Part shown: in pieces, positions 46,823-59,161 of the stretch
How positions within the stretch are numbered: the stretch's first letter is position 1
Layout of the letters: each line of letters begins with the position of its first letter
Origin: Carya illinoinensis
Lineage: Eukaryota > Streptophyta > Magnoliopsida > Fagales > Juglandaceae
Assembly (NCBI RefSeq): GCF_018687715.1
Contig: NC_056759.1
Span: forward strand, 7,146,501-7,210,500
Direction of reading: 5' to 3'
Length of the DNA: 64,000 bases
Program-made: the position numbers and the translations under genes
The notes under the pieces: generated by a model
Databases searched by the model: none
What the model was told of the DNA's origin: nothing
The model's input: only the letters and a program-made list of their open reading frames with translations

Positions 46823-49800
46823 ATGGACCGACGGAGTTGGCCGTGGAAGAAAAAATCATCCGACAAGGCAGCTGCTGAAAAAGCGGCTGCTGCTTCTAAC
46901 ACTGCCGGTGCTGCTTCTCAGTCTGATCAGGTGAGTTTATTGACATCAATATTGTTACTAGCTTAAACAGTTTTTATCTGTTCTTGTTTCCATCTTTCAT
47001 GCCTGCCATTTATTGATTGGTACCCGTGGTTGTTTGGTTCCTCTGCTTTTAAGACTATTCCTGAATCTACCTAATCGGTGCTTTTTTATCAGTTTGTGTG
47101 CTAATTTTCAACATGTTGAACATCATTGTAATTTTATTTTAAACAGTTCTATAATGACTGAGGGTCTATCTGTTCTTTTTTCCATCTTTCGTGCCTTCCA
47201 TTTATTGATTGGTTCCAGTGGTTGATTTGTTCCTCTGCTTTAAAGACCATTCCTGAATCTGCCTAATTGGTACTTTTTATAGTTTGTGTGCTAGTTTTCA
47301 ACATGTTGAACATGTTCCTAATTTTCTTCTGCAAGTTGATCACTAGCTTTTATGTTCTTTGTTTAGTTTAAGTTTCTGCCTTGATATGTTCTCGACTATG
47401 GTGAGGCCAAGAAACTATACCTTGCCACCAAGGTCTCTGTTTCCCTTACCCCAACTGTTCTTTTTCCTTGTGAACTTTCTGTCGTACTTTTTATCGTCTC
47501 TGTCTTAGGACTTATATTTGAAGCCTCATCGGCCTATAGTTATGTAACATCTCATGAATGTTCCCAAAATAATTCTTATAATAGTTTTATCAACTGCCGA
47601 AGTGGGACACGTTTACCTTTCTTGCTCGATATTTTATCTTATTTTTCCTTCTAATGGTTATACTATTAAAGTTGGCAGGAGATATCTGCACATGCCTTTG
47701 TGCATGCATAATTGAGTTGAGGATTGACATTGATAGCTATAGATGATGCTAGTCTTTATAATTTCTTAACTGCTAAGCATTTTTATTGAATAACTCTGCA
47801 GCTACTCTTTGTGGCTTACTTATTTTATGAAACAGGATAACTACAAAAAACCAAACTATGTTCAAATTTCTGTGGAGTCATATGCGCTTCTGACCAGTTT
47901 GGAGGATCAAGTGAAGACATATGAGGAACAGGTGCAGACACTGGAGGATCAGAATGAGGAATTGAATGAAAAGCTGTCAGCAGCTCATTCAGAGATGACT
48001 ACCAAGGAAAACTTGGTAAAGCAGCATGCCAAAGTTGCTGAAGAAGCTGTCTCAGGTATTATGCTGATCTAATATTTTTTTCATAAATGAATAACTGCCA
48101 GTTGACTGCTAGAGGGTATCTCAGTTTATCTTGGATTGAACTTTTCAAATCAATACCTACTTTTCTGCAGGTTGGGAAAAAGCTGAAGCAGAAGCCCTAG
48201 CATTGAAGAATCATCTGGAGTCTGTCACGCTTGCAAAACGCTCAGCTGAAGATCGGGCATCACATTTGGATGGCGCTCTGAAAGAGTGCATGCGGCAGAT
48301 ACGTAATCTCAAGGAAGATCATGAACAGAAATTGCAAGAAGTTGTTCTTACCAGAACCAAGCAGTGGGACAAAATTAGGCTTGAGTTTGAAGCGAAGATA
48401 GTTAACTTAGAGCAGGAACTCCTAAAGTCTGCTGCTGAAAATGCTGCCCTTTCAAGGTCTTTGCAGGAACGTTCAAGCATGCTAGTCAAGATAAGTGAAG
48501 AAAAGTTACAGGCTGAGGCTGACGTTGAGCTCTTGAAGAGCAATGTTGATACATGTCAAAGGGAAATAAATTCTCTTAAATATGAACTCCACATAGTTTC
48601 CAAAGAGCTGGAAATTCGTAATGAAGAAAAGAACATGAGTGTGAGGTCTGAAGAGGTAGCGAACAAGCAGCATATGGAGGGTGTTAAAAAAATAGCTAAG
48701 CTTGAAGCAGAGTGCCAAAGATTACGTGGTCTCGTGAGGAAGAAGTTGCCTGGTCCTGCTGCAATGGCCCAAATGAAACTAGAGGTTGAGAATTTAGGCC
48801 GAGATTATGGAGAAACTCGATTAAGAAGGTCTCCTGGTAAGCCTTCAAGTCCACACCTCTCTCCAGTGCCCGAGTTTTCTGTTGATAATACTCAGAAGTT
48901 CCATAAAGAGAATGAATTTCTCACTGAACGTCTACTGGCAACGGAAGAAGAAACAAAGATGCTCAAAGAAGCTTTGGCAAAGCGTAACAGTGAATTGCAG
49001 GCTTCAAGAAGTTTGTGTGCTAAGACGGCTAGCAAGCTCCAAGTTTTAGAAGCACAAATACAAGGCTGCAATCAACAAAAAAGTTCACCAAAATCTATCA
49101 TTCAGGTCACCGCTGAAGGTTCTTCAAGTCAAAATGCAAGCAATCCACCAAGCTTGACCTCCATGTCTGAGGATGGAAATGATGACGAGAGAAGTTGCGC
49201 TGATTCTTTGTCTACATCATTGATTTCTGAGCTCTCCCAATTCAAGAAAGAAATGAACAGAGAGAAATTGAACAAGGTTGAAAACGAAAATCACTTGGAG
49301 CTTATGGATGATTTTCTTGAGATGGAGAAGTTGGCTTGTCTATCAAATGATTCAAATGGAGCCATCTTGAATTCTTCCAATAATAAGATACCTGAAATCC
49401 CAAATAGGGATTCATCAGAAGTCACTACTGAGACAGATCTCCAGTCTGAACAGCATCGAAATTTAAATGCATTAGAGAATCAGGTATGTTCTAGCATGGA
49501 ATTGTCAGAATCAAATCATGGCTCTCATGTAGACCAGCTGCCGCTAACAAGGCTTCAGTCAAAAATTTCAATGGTATTTGAATCTGTGCACAAGAATCCT
49601 GATATGGGGAAAATTTTGGCAGATATTAAGCTTGTTTTGCTGGAAGCACACGAATCTCTTCGTCAGCACCCTGTAAATTGTGCTTCCAAGGAAGTTGACT
49701 ATTCGGTTGGCACATCTGACCGGAAGTCTCATCCTGCAGTTGGTGTGTTAACTGCAGAGAAGGAAATTTCTTTATCCCAGCCAGCTATAGAAACTGTGAA

Positions 49801-51796
49801 TATAGTTAGCGAAGATTTGGCAGCTGCCATTTCACGGATTCATGACTTCATAGTGTTTTTGGGCAACGAGGCATTGGTAGTCCATGATATCTCACCTGAT
49901 GGCAGTGGATTGAGTGAAAAAATTGAGGAGTTCTTTGTCACCTTTAATAAAGTCATGTACAGTAAGACTAGTTTGGATGATTTTGTTCTTGATCTTTCTC
50001 ATGTTTTAGCTAAAGCCAGTGAATTAAGATTCAACTTCTTGGGTTATAAGGTTACTGATGCAGGAATTAGCAGTCCCGATTGCATAGACAAGGTTGCTTT
50101 ACCTGAGAATAAAGTAGTTCAAAAGGATTCATCGGAAGGAAAATATCATAGTGGTTGTGACCACATTTCTAGTCCCACTTCTGACCTTGAGGTTCCTGAT
50201 GATGGAAATTTAGTCTCAGGGTTTGAATCAAATTCCACATCATGTAAGTTCTCATTAGAGGAGTTTGAGGAATTGAAATCAGAGAAAGATACGTTGGTGG
50301 TGGATCTAGCAAGATGTACCGAGAACCTAGAGATTATGAAATCACAGTTGCAGGAAACTGAGCACCTTCTAGCAGAAGTTAAATCACAATTATCATCTGC
50401 TCAAAAGTCAAACAGCTTGGCCGAGACACAGTTGAAATGTATGGCTGAGTCATACAGATCTCTTGAAGCACATGCAGCGGAGTTAGAAACTGAGCTGGAT
50501 TTTTTGCGAGCTAAAACAGAAACTTTAGAAAATGAGCTTCAAGGGGAAAAGAAGAGTCTTCAGGATGCACTGGCTAGATGCGGGGAACTCCAAGAGCAAT
50601 TGCAAAGGTTAGCATCAAACTTTTTCTTGTAGTTGATTGGCATCAGTCACCTGTCTTGTCCAAATTGATACACCTTCCTCGTCTTAAGATCAGAAATGAG
50701 AATGATTAAGGGCCTTCTTGGCAATTCTGGGTTTCATTCATTAAGGCCAAAATACATTTAGTTTATACTGATTCGCCAATTAAATGGTTATATATGCATT
50801 TTTTTAGGATTTGTATTTCACATGTTTCTGATTAAGTTATTGTTTTAGGTCTTTTGATTGCGTGGCATTGTTAATTAACACCCGAATGCATCATATTTGT
50901 TTTAAATATTTAGTGAAGCCATGCTTGTCTGGATTTGGATAAATGGATTTATTTCTGACTCGTGAGATACCCTATTATTTTTAGGAACGAGAGCTGCTCT
51001 GTTTGTGCTGCAGCAGCTGATATTGCTCTCAAGGCGAAACAGGTAAGACCTTGGAAATTATAGTGCACATTTTCATGAAAGCATCATATATATTTATTTA
51101 TTTTTTCCTTTTCTGAAAAAAAAAAAAAGAGAGAGAAAGACCCTTGATATTCTGCCAAACAAGTTGAAAGCCTCCTTGTATTTACGATTTATTCAGCATG
51201 CAAGCATCGAGGCAACAAAGTTTATTTGCTCATGTGCATTGCTTATTTGAGTGCCTGCCTTTTGTCATAGGTTCGAGGGTAGGGCTAATCAATATGGAAA
51301 AAGTAGAAAAAGAAATTTAAACTGGAAACTGTTTATTTCATCACAGGGGACAGAGTTAGAAGCTGCAGCAGAGAAGCTAGCTGAGTGCCAAGAAACCATT
51401 GTCCTTCTTGGCAAGCAGCTGAAAGCTTTGCGCCCTCAAACAGAGCTTATGGGATCTCCTTACAGCGAGAGGAGTCAAAGGGATGAAGGTCTCACAGACA
51501 ATGAACCAACTACTAGTGGCATGAACTTGCAATACTTTGATCAAACCGAAATGGGCACTGCTGCTCCTCCCAATGTGCAAAAACTAGGTGCCGAATATCC
51601 CATGGACTTATATAGTTCCCCATGTAGCCCGCCCGATGCTGAAGGAAACCATCACCAGAGTTCACCAATCAGCTCAAAACATCCAAAACACAGGCCCACC
51701 AAGTCAACCTCTTCATCTTCTTCTACCCCAACACCAGAGAAACAGTCGAGAGGACTTACCCGGTTCTTCTCCTCGAAAGCAAAGAACGGACTTTAG
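46823..51796 (+). CDS. FPP4: Filament-like plant protein (FPP4-like), long coiled coil
   Basis: Five coding exons with GT-AG borders: 46823-46930, 47836-48055, 48171-50607, 50985-51042, 51347-51796, together 1,090 codons and a TAG. The N-terminus MDRRSWPWKKKSSDK and the C-terminus FFSSKAKNGL are family marks. Long coiled coils lie at about residues 50-310 and again near 770-960. Between them is a low-complexity, Ser/Asp/Glu-rich middle with a helical part (LAAAISRIHDFIVFLG, about residue 655). FPPs are plant-only proteins; a tomato member binds the nuclear-envelope protein MAF1, and others are reported to tether vesicles to cortical microtubules. No membrane segment was seen. The frame is intact across all exons, so the gene is probably functional. 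FPP6 is the alternative family member. Confidence 0.93.
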
Positions 51797-52080
51797 ACTT
51801 GCAGCTCGGAGGGAGAATAATGGATGTTCTATTGTTAGAAGCACTAAGGCGGGGAGCTCCATCATCTATGGTATCAGATTCAGATTTTGGAAGGTTTTGT
51901 GGAGCTCTTTCTGAGAGGAGGGCTTTCCAAACGTCAGGTAGTTTTTGTAACAACTGGCTGTACATGATATCCAAATATGTGAATTTCTTTTCTTTGATTT
52001 TAAATGCCTGGTGTAATTTGGTTAGTGTAACCTCGACATTTTCTGAAAATATCTTGAATATTTATGTGGCAGTTTTTTAT
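51797..52080 (+). other. Probable FPP 3' untranslated region
   Basis: Non-repetitive sequence of gene-like composition follows the TAG up to about 52080. No clear poly(A) signal could be fixed. Frames in it are not proteins. Confidence 0.4.
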
Positions 52081-55000
52081 AGATATGGTCGAACAAAATG
52101 CGGATCTGAGATGTTAAAAAATATGTTGGCGGGTGATGAGTTGGCTATCCAAATTTCAGATAATTTGTAAATATTAATAGAAAAGTAATAAAAAAAATAA
52201 TAAAATATTAAATAGTGGTAAATAGTAATAAAACTAGTGAAAAGTAAGTAAAAGATAATGAGAAAATATTAAATAGTATCGGAGAAACGCAAATTGGTCA
52301 TCTTTAATCACATCAATCGATATGAAATATTTTAATTAATTTTATATGTCAATCATTTAAATAAAAACTAATTTTAAAAAAATCATTGGTGCGATTGTAA
52401 ATAATAAAATGAATGAATTAAAAGGGAAGTTCATAAGATTTTGAAAGGGAAAAGGCATTTACACCGACACATCCATTCGGTATAGACTTTTTCTATCCTT
52501 GAGCCCACTGGGCTTTGTCAGGAACTGGTGGCCTTTTAATATCTCACTTATGTGCCACACTTATCCTTTCTACTGTTTTAGTTTCTGGGCTCATAAGTAA
52601 GATTTTAATGGATGTTAAGTTGAATTGAAATAAATTTTTTATAAATAATAATAAATTAAAATGATAGAATGAGTTTTATAGAGTCTACTTGATATGAATT
52701 TAGATGTGTTCATATATTAAGATGAGTTTAAATGTATTTATGGGAAGTTAAAAAAGTTATGGGTCCAATGTGTGAAAAGATATTGAGTTGAAAAAGATTA
52801 TGAGTTTCATATATAAAGAGGTTTTGAATTAAGATGAGTTTAGTAATTTAAAAGTTAAGTGTTTCGATATTAAACTTAATTTAAAATTAGATTGAATTGA
52901 ATTGATCTTAGTTCAGTTTAAATTCACAACAGGGCCTTAATCCACGTGATGATCATCCCCTACGAACGAGTCAGAGTCTGAAAGCACATGGGATCCTTTC
53001 TGGTTATATGTCTACCGTGGTCGTCCATGTCATCAGCTATATAGCCGCGTTACATAGGATAAGGAGAAGAGAAAAATAAAATATTTAAGAAAAATGGAAA
53101 AGAAAATACATGAATTAGGCTAAACAAACGACTGTAAAGAAAAATCTCACTCATTTCTAACCTGTTTTCAGGAGAATTAAATTTAAGAAAGAAATAATAT
53201 ATATTGTTTCCTTTAGAAATTTTGTTGGGTTATATTTTATTGTATCAGGATGTAACAGTTCTAAACTCTTATAATTATGATATATGTGGGTCCATTGTGA
53301 CTCTATCTTGCCACTTATTCTTCGAACACAAGACTACTTGCGCGTGCTTGACTTTTGTTTTTGGTTGATGTAGTTTTTATTAACGTTTTCATTTATTGTC
53401 TCTCCCTTTGATCAGCCGACAAAATTTGATGTTCACTTTAAATCAATAACATCTATTTTGTGGAACACACATAGCGTTTTGATTGTTCCAATTGACAATT
53501 ATATATTCATTCTTTGAAACATGATGCTGATCAAAAGATCTTGTATTTCCTTCGGGCTAAATAGATCTTATATTTCTGAAATTTATCTTGGGTATTTATT
53601 TTGAAAAAAGAGGATAATTTTAAGATTTTAAAACTATATCTAATATTATTTTGAATTATCTAAACGTCATCCTCATAATTCTCTGACTTTTAAATAACGT
53701 ATGTTTAGTTTTAAGACTTTTATATTTTATGAGTTTTGCAATATCCATTGGGGATAATATATTATAACAAAAATATTGTTTCTGAAATGTATTTTTCAAA
53801 CAAAACAACACTTTGATTATGATATTTGTAATGAGTTTAATACTTAAATATCTTAAAGCAATTAGTTGCATAGTCTATTCAATCCTAATGTATTGTAAAG
53901 TAAATTCAACATAGAATCTGAGCTTTTTAATGATTTTGTGTATCTTTTAGGCCATTTTAGTCCAAAACAAAGAAACTAACTTCAAAATGATCACATAGAA
54001 AAAGGATATTTACAATCGTTAATAGTCTAATTGTTATGTAATTATTTAAAAAAATAAATAAAATATGAGATTTATAGAAAAAAATTAATTTTTTAACAAT
54101 AAATTTTATTATTTTTTAAAATAATTATGCGATATATATATATTTCACAATTATAAGTAAAATTAGTCTAATATAAGTCAGAAGAGATCAATTCTACACT
54201 CATAATATAAAGGGTATCTGTACGTGTCATTCTAGGGGCAATGCTAATAATGGCCCAAGTTGCATACCCTACAAAATAGCCCACCTTCCAACATATGTGA
54301 CTCACCTTGTCCAAAGGGACCAAAACTAAACCCCCAGAGAAAAGAAACGAATAGAATTAGGAGATACATTCCATCACCAAGAAAATACAAATATCCAACT
54401 AACCAGACAAGCCCATTGCTCTTCCTAACAAGTGGTATGGTAGCTAGCTAGGGATGAACAATAGCATGCATGCATAGTAATAATAGATACAATCTTAACA
54501 TTATAAATAATTTTTTTACATAAATTTTAGATTTCTTTATTTATTTTTTTTCAAAATGAGTATGCGAGACTTGCATATATTAAAACTATAAATATTATTT
54601 CTCCTTTTTAGGATAACCAAGTTTCAAAACACACACTCAGATATATGGTTACTTCTTACATAAAAAAGAGAAAATTTAAATGGCATTATTTTCAGAAGTA
54701 GGGAGAGGGAGAGGGAAGGAACACTTTTTGCCATTTTTTCCTTCTAGTTGGAGTCTCTTTCGTTTCCATCATTCCATGTCACAATAAATATAATAATGTA
54801 ACATGGGAGCGACCTAAGATCATTATGATCGATCTTATCTCTTTCATTATTGTTTTGTATTTAATTATATAAGAATGATGTAATCCTTTGTCTTTAATGG
54901 CTATATATAGTCTTATTAACAAAAACTCAATTAATTTCATCATTTTTTCTTAAATCACCACTTGGCTCTTATAGATGGGCTCGTATGGGTCCTTGCGGTT

Positions 55001-55096
55001 TAGGTGATCGATATATGGTATCAATGACAACAACAATAACCGATGGATCATCATAATAAAGAGGTTTTGTAGGGCATATGAGAGCTACTTCTCTAT

Positions 55097-55122
55097 GTAT
55101 GTATGTATGTATGTATGTATGT
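55097..55122. repeat. (TATG)n microsatellite
   Basis: About six tandem TATG units without interruption. Confidence 0.9.
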
Positions 55123-57794
55123 TGTACCAATTAGGATATAAGAAAGCCCAATGCACGAGGCTTGAAAAACCATAAAGAGATTTCTTAAAGTTTTTATCTA
55201 AATTTGAGGGTGACGGGTGATTCTCAGATAAGAGAGACAGTGAAGTATGAATTCGTATGGATAAAGCCATATTGCCAGATTGGATGAGTGAGATTATAAT
55301 GGGGAGATTCTTTTTACGTTATCTTCTTCATTTTGAAGGCTTAAGCCTGGTTGATGCAGTAATAATTCATTTAGAAGCATAACACCCAAAAGGCTTGAAT
55401 CTAGAAATTGGGTCTTTAGTTCTCTACGTAATTACGGCAAAAGTGCCGTGATAAAAGTCTTATTTCGCATTTTCTCTATTTTCACATTCCAGGTTTTATT
55501 ATTTTATTCCCACTTCTTAATATATGTCAAATCTTAAATAGTTGTCTATTTAAATATAAAATCATTTAAAACTTTTAATATTATTAAATGTGAGCCAGAA
55601 AGTTAGAATGATGAAATGTAGAATGAAAACTAGAATTACTTTGAGATATGGAATAATGATAAGGACGATAACATGTTGAAGATGATACATTAACATATTC
55701 TTTTAGAGTAATACTACTTTCAGTCTTAAGGTATATAAGTTTCGTATACTTCATTTATAATTAAAGAGTGTGTAAATATTATACAATTATTTAAAAAAAA
55801 ATAAGATTTATTATTAAATTTTTTTTTTATGTGAGTCCTGTATTTACTTATTTTTTTCAAAGAGATTGTACACTACTTTTATACTCCATGATTACAAATA
55901 TTATCTATCAAAAAAGAGTATGATTCACTATAAAAAATAATATTTTATGAGTTCCGTATTTATCAATTTTTTTTAAATGAATCATATGAAACTTGCACAT
56001 CTAAAATATCATTTCTTATCCTTTTTATGATTTTTTCAGCTCTTCTTTTTACCTTTTTATCATAAATAACCCTAGTAAGAGGAACTTTATGTTCTAAAGT
56101 CTATTCATTAGGAAGAGTAATAAATTTCCAATGAATCATTTTTGAAACTTGAAAATTAGATTTTTTAAGAAGACTGCAGATTGGTTACATTATTTTCAGA
56201 TTTTGAGAAATGATAGTTCCATTAATATCTCTAAGAGTTTGATTGGTTGCATGTCTTTCTGAGAAGATTCTTCTGCTTTACTTTCAATACAAAGGACAAA
56301 ACTGACTCTAATGCAATTCACGTGAAAAAAAGTATTTAACCCTGCTAAAAAATGCTTGTACTATTGTACTATTTATTTTTAATGTTTACTTTATTGTACC
56401 GATGGCCTAAAGGCTCCTCCATCCATAAAAGAGGAACCTTGTCTTAAGAGAGGGCATATCCTTTCAATAGCTACTTCTCCCATCTCTCCTTCATTATAAT
56501 ATTTTATAAGTTGTTTTACTTTAAATAAATGTTATTATCTCTCTTATTACTTTCTTTTATTTTTTATTTATTACTATTTTTATTTACCTTCAATCATTTG
56601 GTTATTGCTTTCATTTTTCATTAATACCAGTTACGTTGTTCTATTTTTATCTCCAGTTATTTGATCATTGCTTTCATCTTGTCTATAACATCAAAAATAT
56701 TATGAAAAATATTATCGTCACATGCATGCATTATTCTTTAGATAGGATACACGGACCACCTCAATAATGGAAGAACCTAAAACATATTTTTACATTTCAA
56801 GCCGCACCATAGTCTGCCATGTACCATGGTTAATTATGAGATCAACGGCCCAACAAGTCAATGCATCGACGATCAAGAGCCTCCTGCATGTTCTCTAAAC
56901 TAGATTTTGAGAAATGATAGTTTCAGTTATTAGTATATAAATATCATATAATTATTTAAAAATAAATAAATAAATATAATATTTATTTAAAAAAATAAAT
57001 TAATTTTTTAATAATAAACTCTATTTTTTTTAAATGACTGCATAACATTTACACTTTCCACAATTATATCTACCAACCGTTACCCTTTACCAACTACCAA
57101 CTCATCTCACATTTACATAATCAAAATTCACTGCGGATCAGAGGCAACGTGGGTTTTCTAAATCTCAACCATCCATTTCGTGGACCACTTCTTGAATTTG
57201 CAAATTATCTTTCCTACTAAAGTGATATTGTTTGGCTCTAAATTTAATGAAAAGATAGTGGGAAATTTAATGAATATAGATCCTTAACTTGGGGTTGAGA
57301 CGCTTAGATTTAGATGATATGTAAATAATTACGAAATAGTTTGTAAAGAATAGTGAATAATTTATTAATAATAAAAAATAATTTGTTAATAATAATAGTC
57401 AAATGATTTTCTCAGCTTTAGTTTCAAATTAGGAATATAAATTGTTTAAGTGACACTAAGTATTGAATAATAAAGGTTGGTGATGTATAAGATAACACAT
57501 TATTTAAAAATTATAAGTTTTTGTTTTTTTTATAGGAGTAATATTATATATAGTCATGAAAAGTGTAAGTAATATGCAATAACTTTGAAAAAATAGTGGG
57601 TTCAATATTAAAAAATTAATTTTTTTTTTCATGTAGCTTCCGTATTTAATCACTTTTTTTAAATTAATTATGTAATATTTATACACTTACGACTGTAAAT
57701 ATCATTTCTCTTTTTAGAATAACTTCAATAAAACTTCAATTATATTATTAACCTATCGTTTTGAATTATAAGTCTGGATGTGACTCGTTCGTCC

Positions 57795-58020
57795 TTTAGG
57801 AGTTGTTTAGATAATGAGATTAGATAAGTTAATTTTATATAAAAGTTAAAAATTGAATAAAATATTATTTTTTAATATTATTATTGTTTTAAAATTTGAA
57901 AAAGTTTAGTTGAGATTTAAAAAGATTGAATTGTCTATTATATTTTATATAAAAATTAAAAAAATTATAATTATAAGATAAAATTGATTGATATTATTTT
58001 TAATTCAAACAACTCCTTAG
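57795..58020. mobile_element. MITE (family 1), inverted orientation
   Basis: It starts TTTAGGAGTTGTTTAGAT and ends with the inverse, AATTCAAACAACTCCTTAG. The inner part matches the reverse complement of 25740-25937. Confidence 0.7.
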
Positions 58021-58710
58021 TACGAGGCTTCACATTGTTTTAGAATGAGAAGTGTTTATTACCTACACTACCAGTTTTAATGCGTCAGAGTTGAACACAT
58101 CTACTCTTCTTTTCCTCTCCTAAATATTGACTTACGAAGAAGAAAGTATCTCAAACAAAGCACGATGATTCCAATCCAATGTGATTTTGTTTATTTTCTG
58201 CGATGGATCATAAATTCTGACGTGATATATAAATATATATTCAGTCATTTTGGGACAAGACACAGTTTATCTATCGGAATCAACTTATAATAGTAACGGC
58301 TAACTGCTCAACTGATCAGAGAATATTGATCGCAGAAAATTGTGCGGTGAGCAATGCAAAAACTTGAATACAAGTGCAAGATAAAAACCGTATTGTGTGT
58401 GAGAGACAAGAGTAATGAGAAAAGGGGTATAAGCCCCCAAAAATTCTTAATTTATATTCGTTCTCTCACAGGGTACATTAGTACAGCTCCACACCACTGT
58501 GAGGAAAATTTCAAACTTCTACAGATTTACAAATGCAAACCCAGATTCCCAATATTCATGGGTTTTTGGGTCAGAGTCTAAAATAAGATCTCTTTAAAAT
58601 ATATGGAAAAAGAGATGAGAAGAGAAAACTGGAACAGAGAAGCAATGAAGCAGCTTCATCTTTAGCCATTTTCTCCAAAAAGAAAAACCAAACAGTGCAC
58701 GACCTAATCT

Positions 58711-59028
58711 TCATCCGAGCATGGATGTTAGAGATTGGAAAACTTCTTCTTCACAAGGAATTGTGAGACCCATCTCGTGGTTGAAGCCAAACTCTTCTTC
58801 AGCTTGTTGCAGTAGGCTCTGGAACTCAGGACGAGTCAAGTAAGAGATTGGAACAATGTATCTGCTTCTGTTCTCTCCAACATATACAACAAAATGCCCC
58901 TTTGGGACGTCCAAAGGAAGCCCTTGTTCATCGTAGTCATGTTGTTTCCTTCCTAAGCTCGAGCACCTCTTGACGATTTGCTTGAGTACAGCTGTTTGAG
59001 GCAGTTTGTTTGATTTTCTGATAGCCAT
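58711..59028 (-). CDS. SAUR54-like: SAUR50/54-type auxin-responsive protein
   Basis: A single exon of 105 residues from the ATG at 59028-59026 (an upstream in-frame TTG is ignored) to the TGA at 58713-58711. [19 protein letters not shown] and KRCSSLGRK open the protein. The full SAUR domain follows ([60 protein letters not shown]), ending SLTSMLG. This is close to Arabidopsis SAUR50/51/54, which promote cell elongation by restraining PP2C.D phosphatases. Length and start agree with the family. Its nearest neighbour is FPP, 6.9 kb to the left and in convergent orientation. Confidence 0.94.
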   Translation of the reverse strand: MAIRKSNKLPQTAVLKQIVKRCSSLGRKQHDYDEQGLPLDVPKGHFVVYVGENRSRYIVPISYLTRPEFQSLLQQAEEEFGFNHEMGLTIPCEEEVFQSLTSMLG

Positions 59029-59154
59029 TTTTAAGAAAGTAATGAACTTTCTGGGCAAGTAGGGGGAGAGAGTTTCAGGGAAGGATTTGGGATTGAGAAA
59101 AAGTGGGAGAGGTCAAGTGTACCGGTGTGGAAGGGCTGAAGGGTATGTGGGGGG

Positions 59155-59161
59155 GTATTTA
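59155..59161 (-). promoter_or_regulatory. TATA-like box of the SAUR50/54-type gene
   Basis: The minus strand reads TTAAATA about 130 bases before the ATG, in a C-rich surround. It is the only candidate at a sensible distance. Confidence 0.4.

Larger units (their letters stand above)
52081..58690. other. Gene-free spacer between FPP and SAUR
   Basis: AT-rich DNA with MITEs of family 2 (about 54005-54165, 55703-55905, 56920-57075, 57533-57713), one of family 1 (57795-58020), and a TATG repeat (about 55097-55122). No gene recognised. Confidence 0.55.

Noticed and set aside
48319..48718. Minus-strand frames opposite the FPP large exon
   Set aside because: They are shadows of the coiled-coil coding strand.
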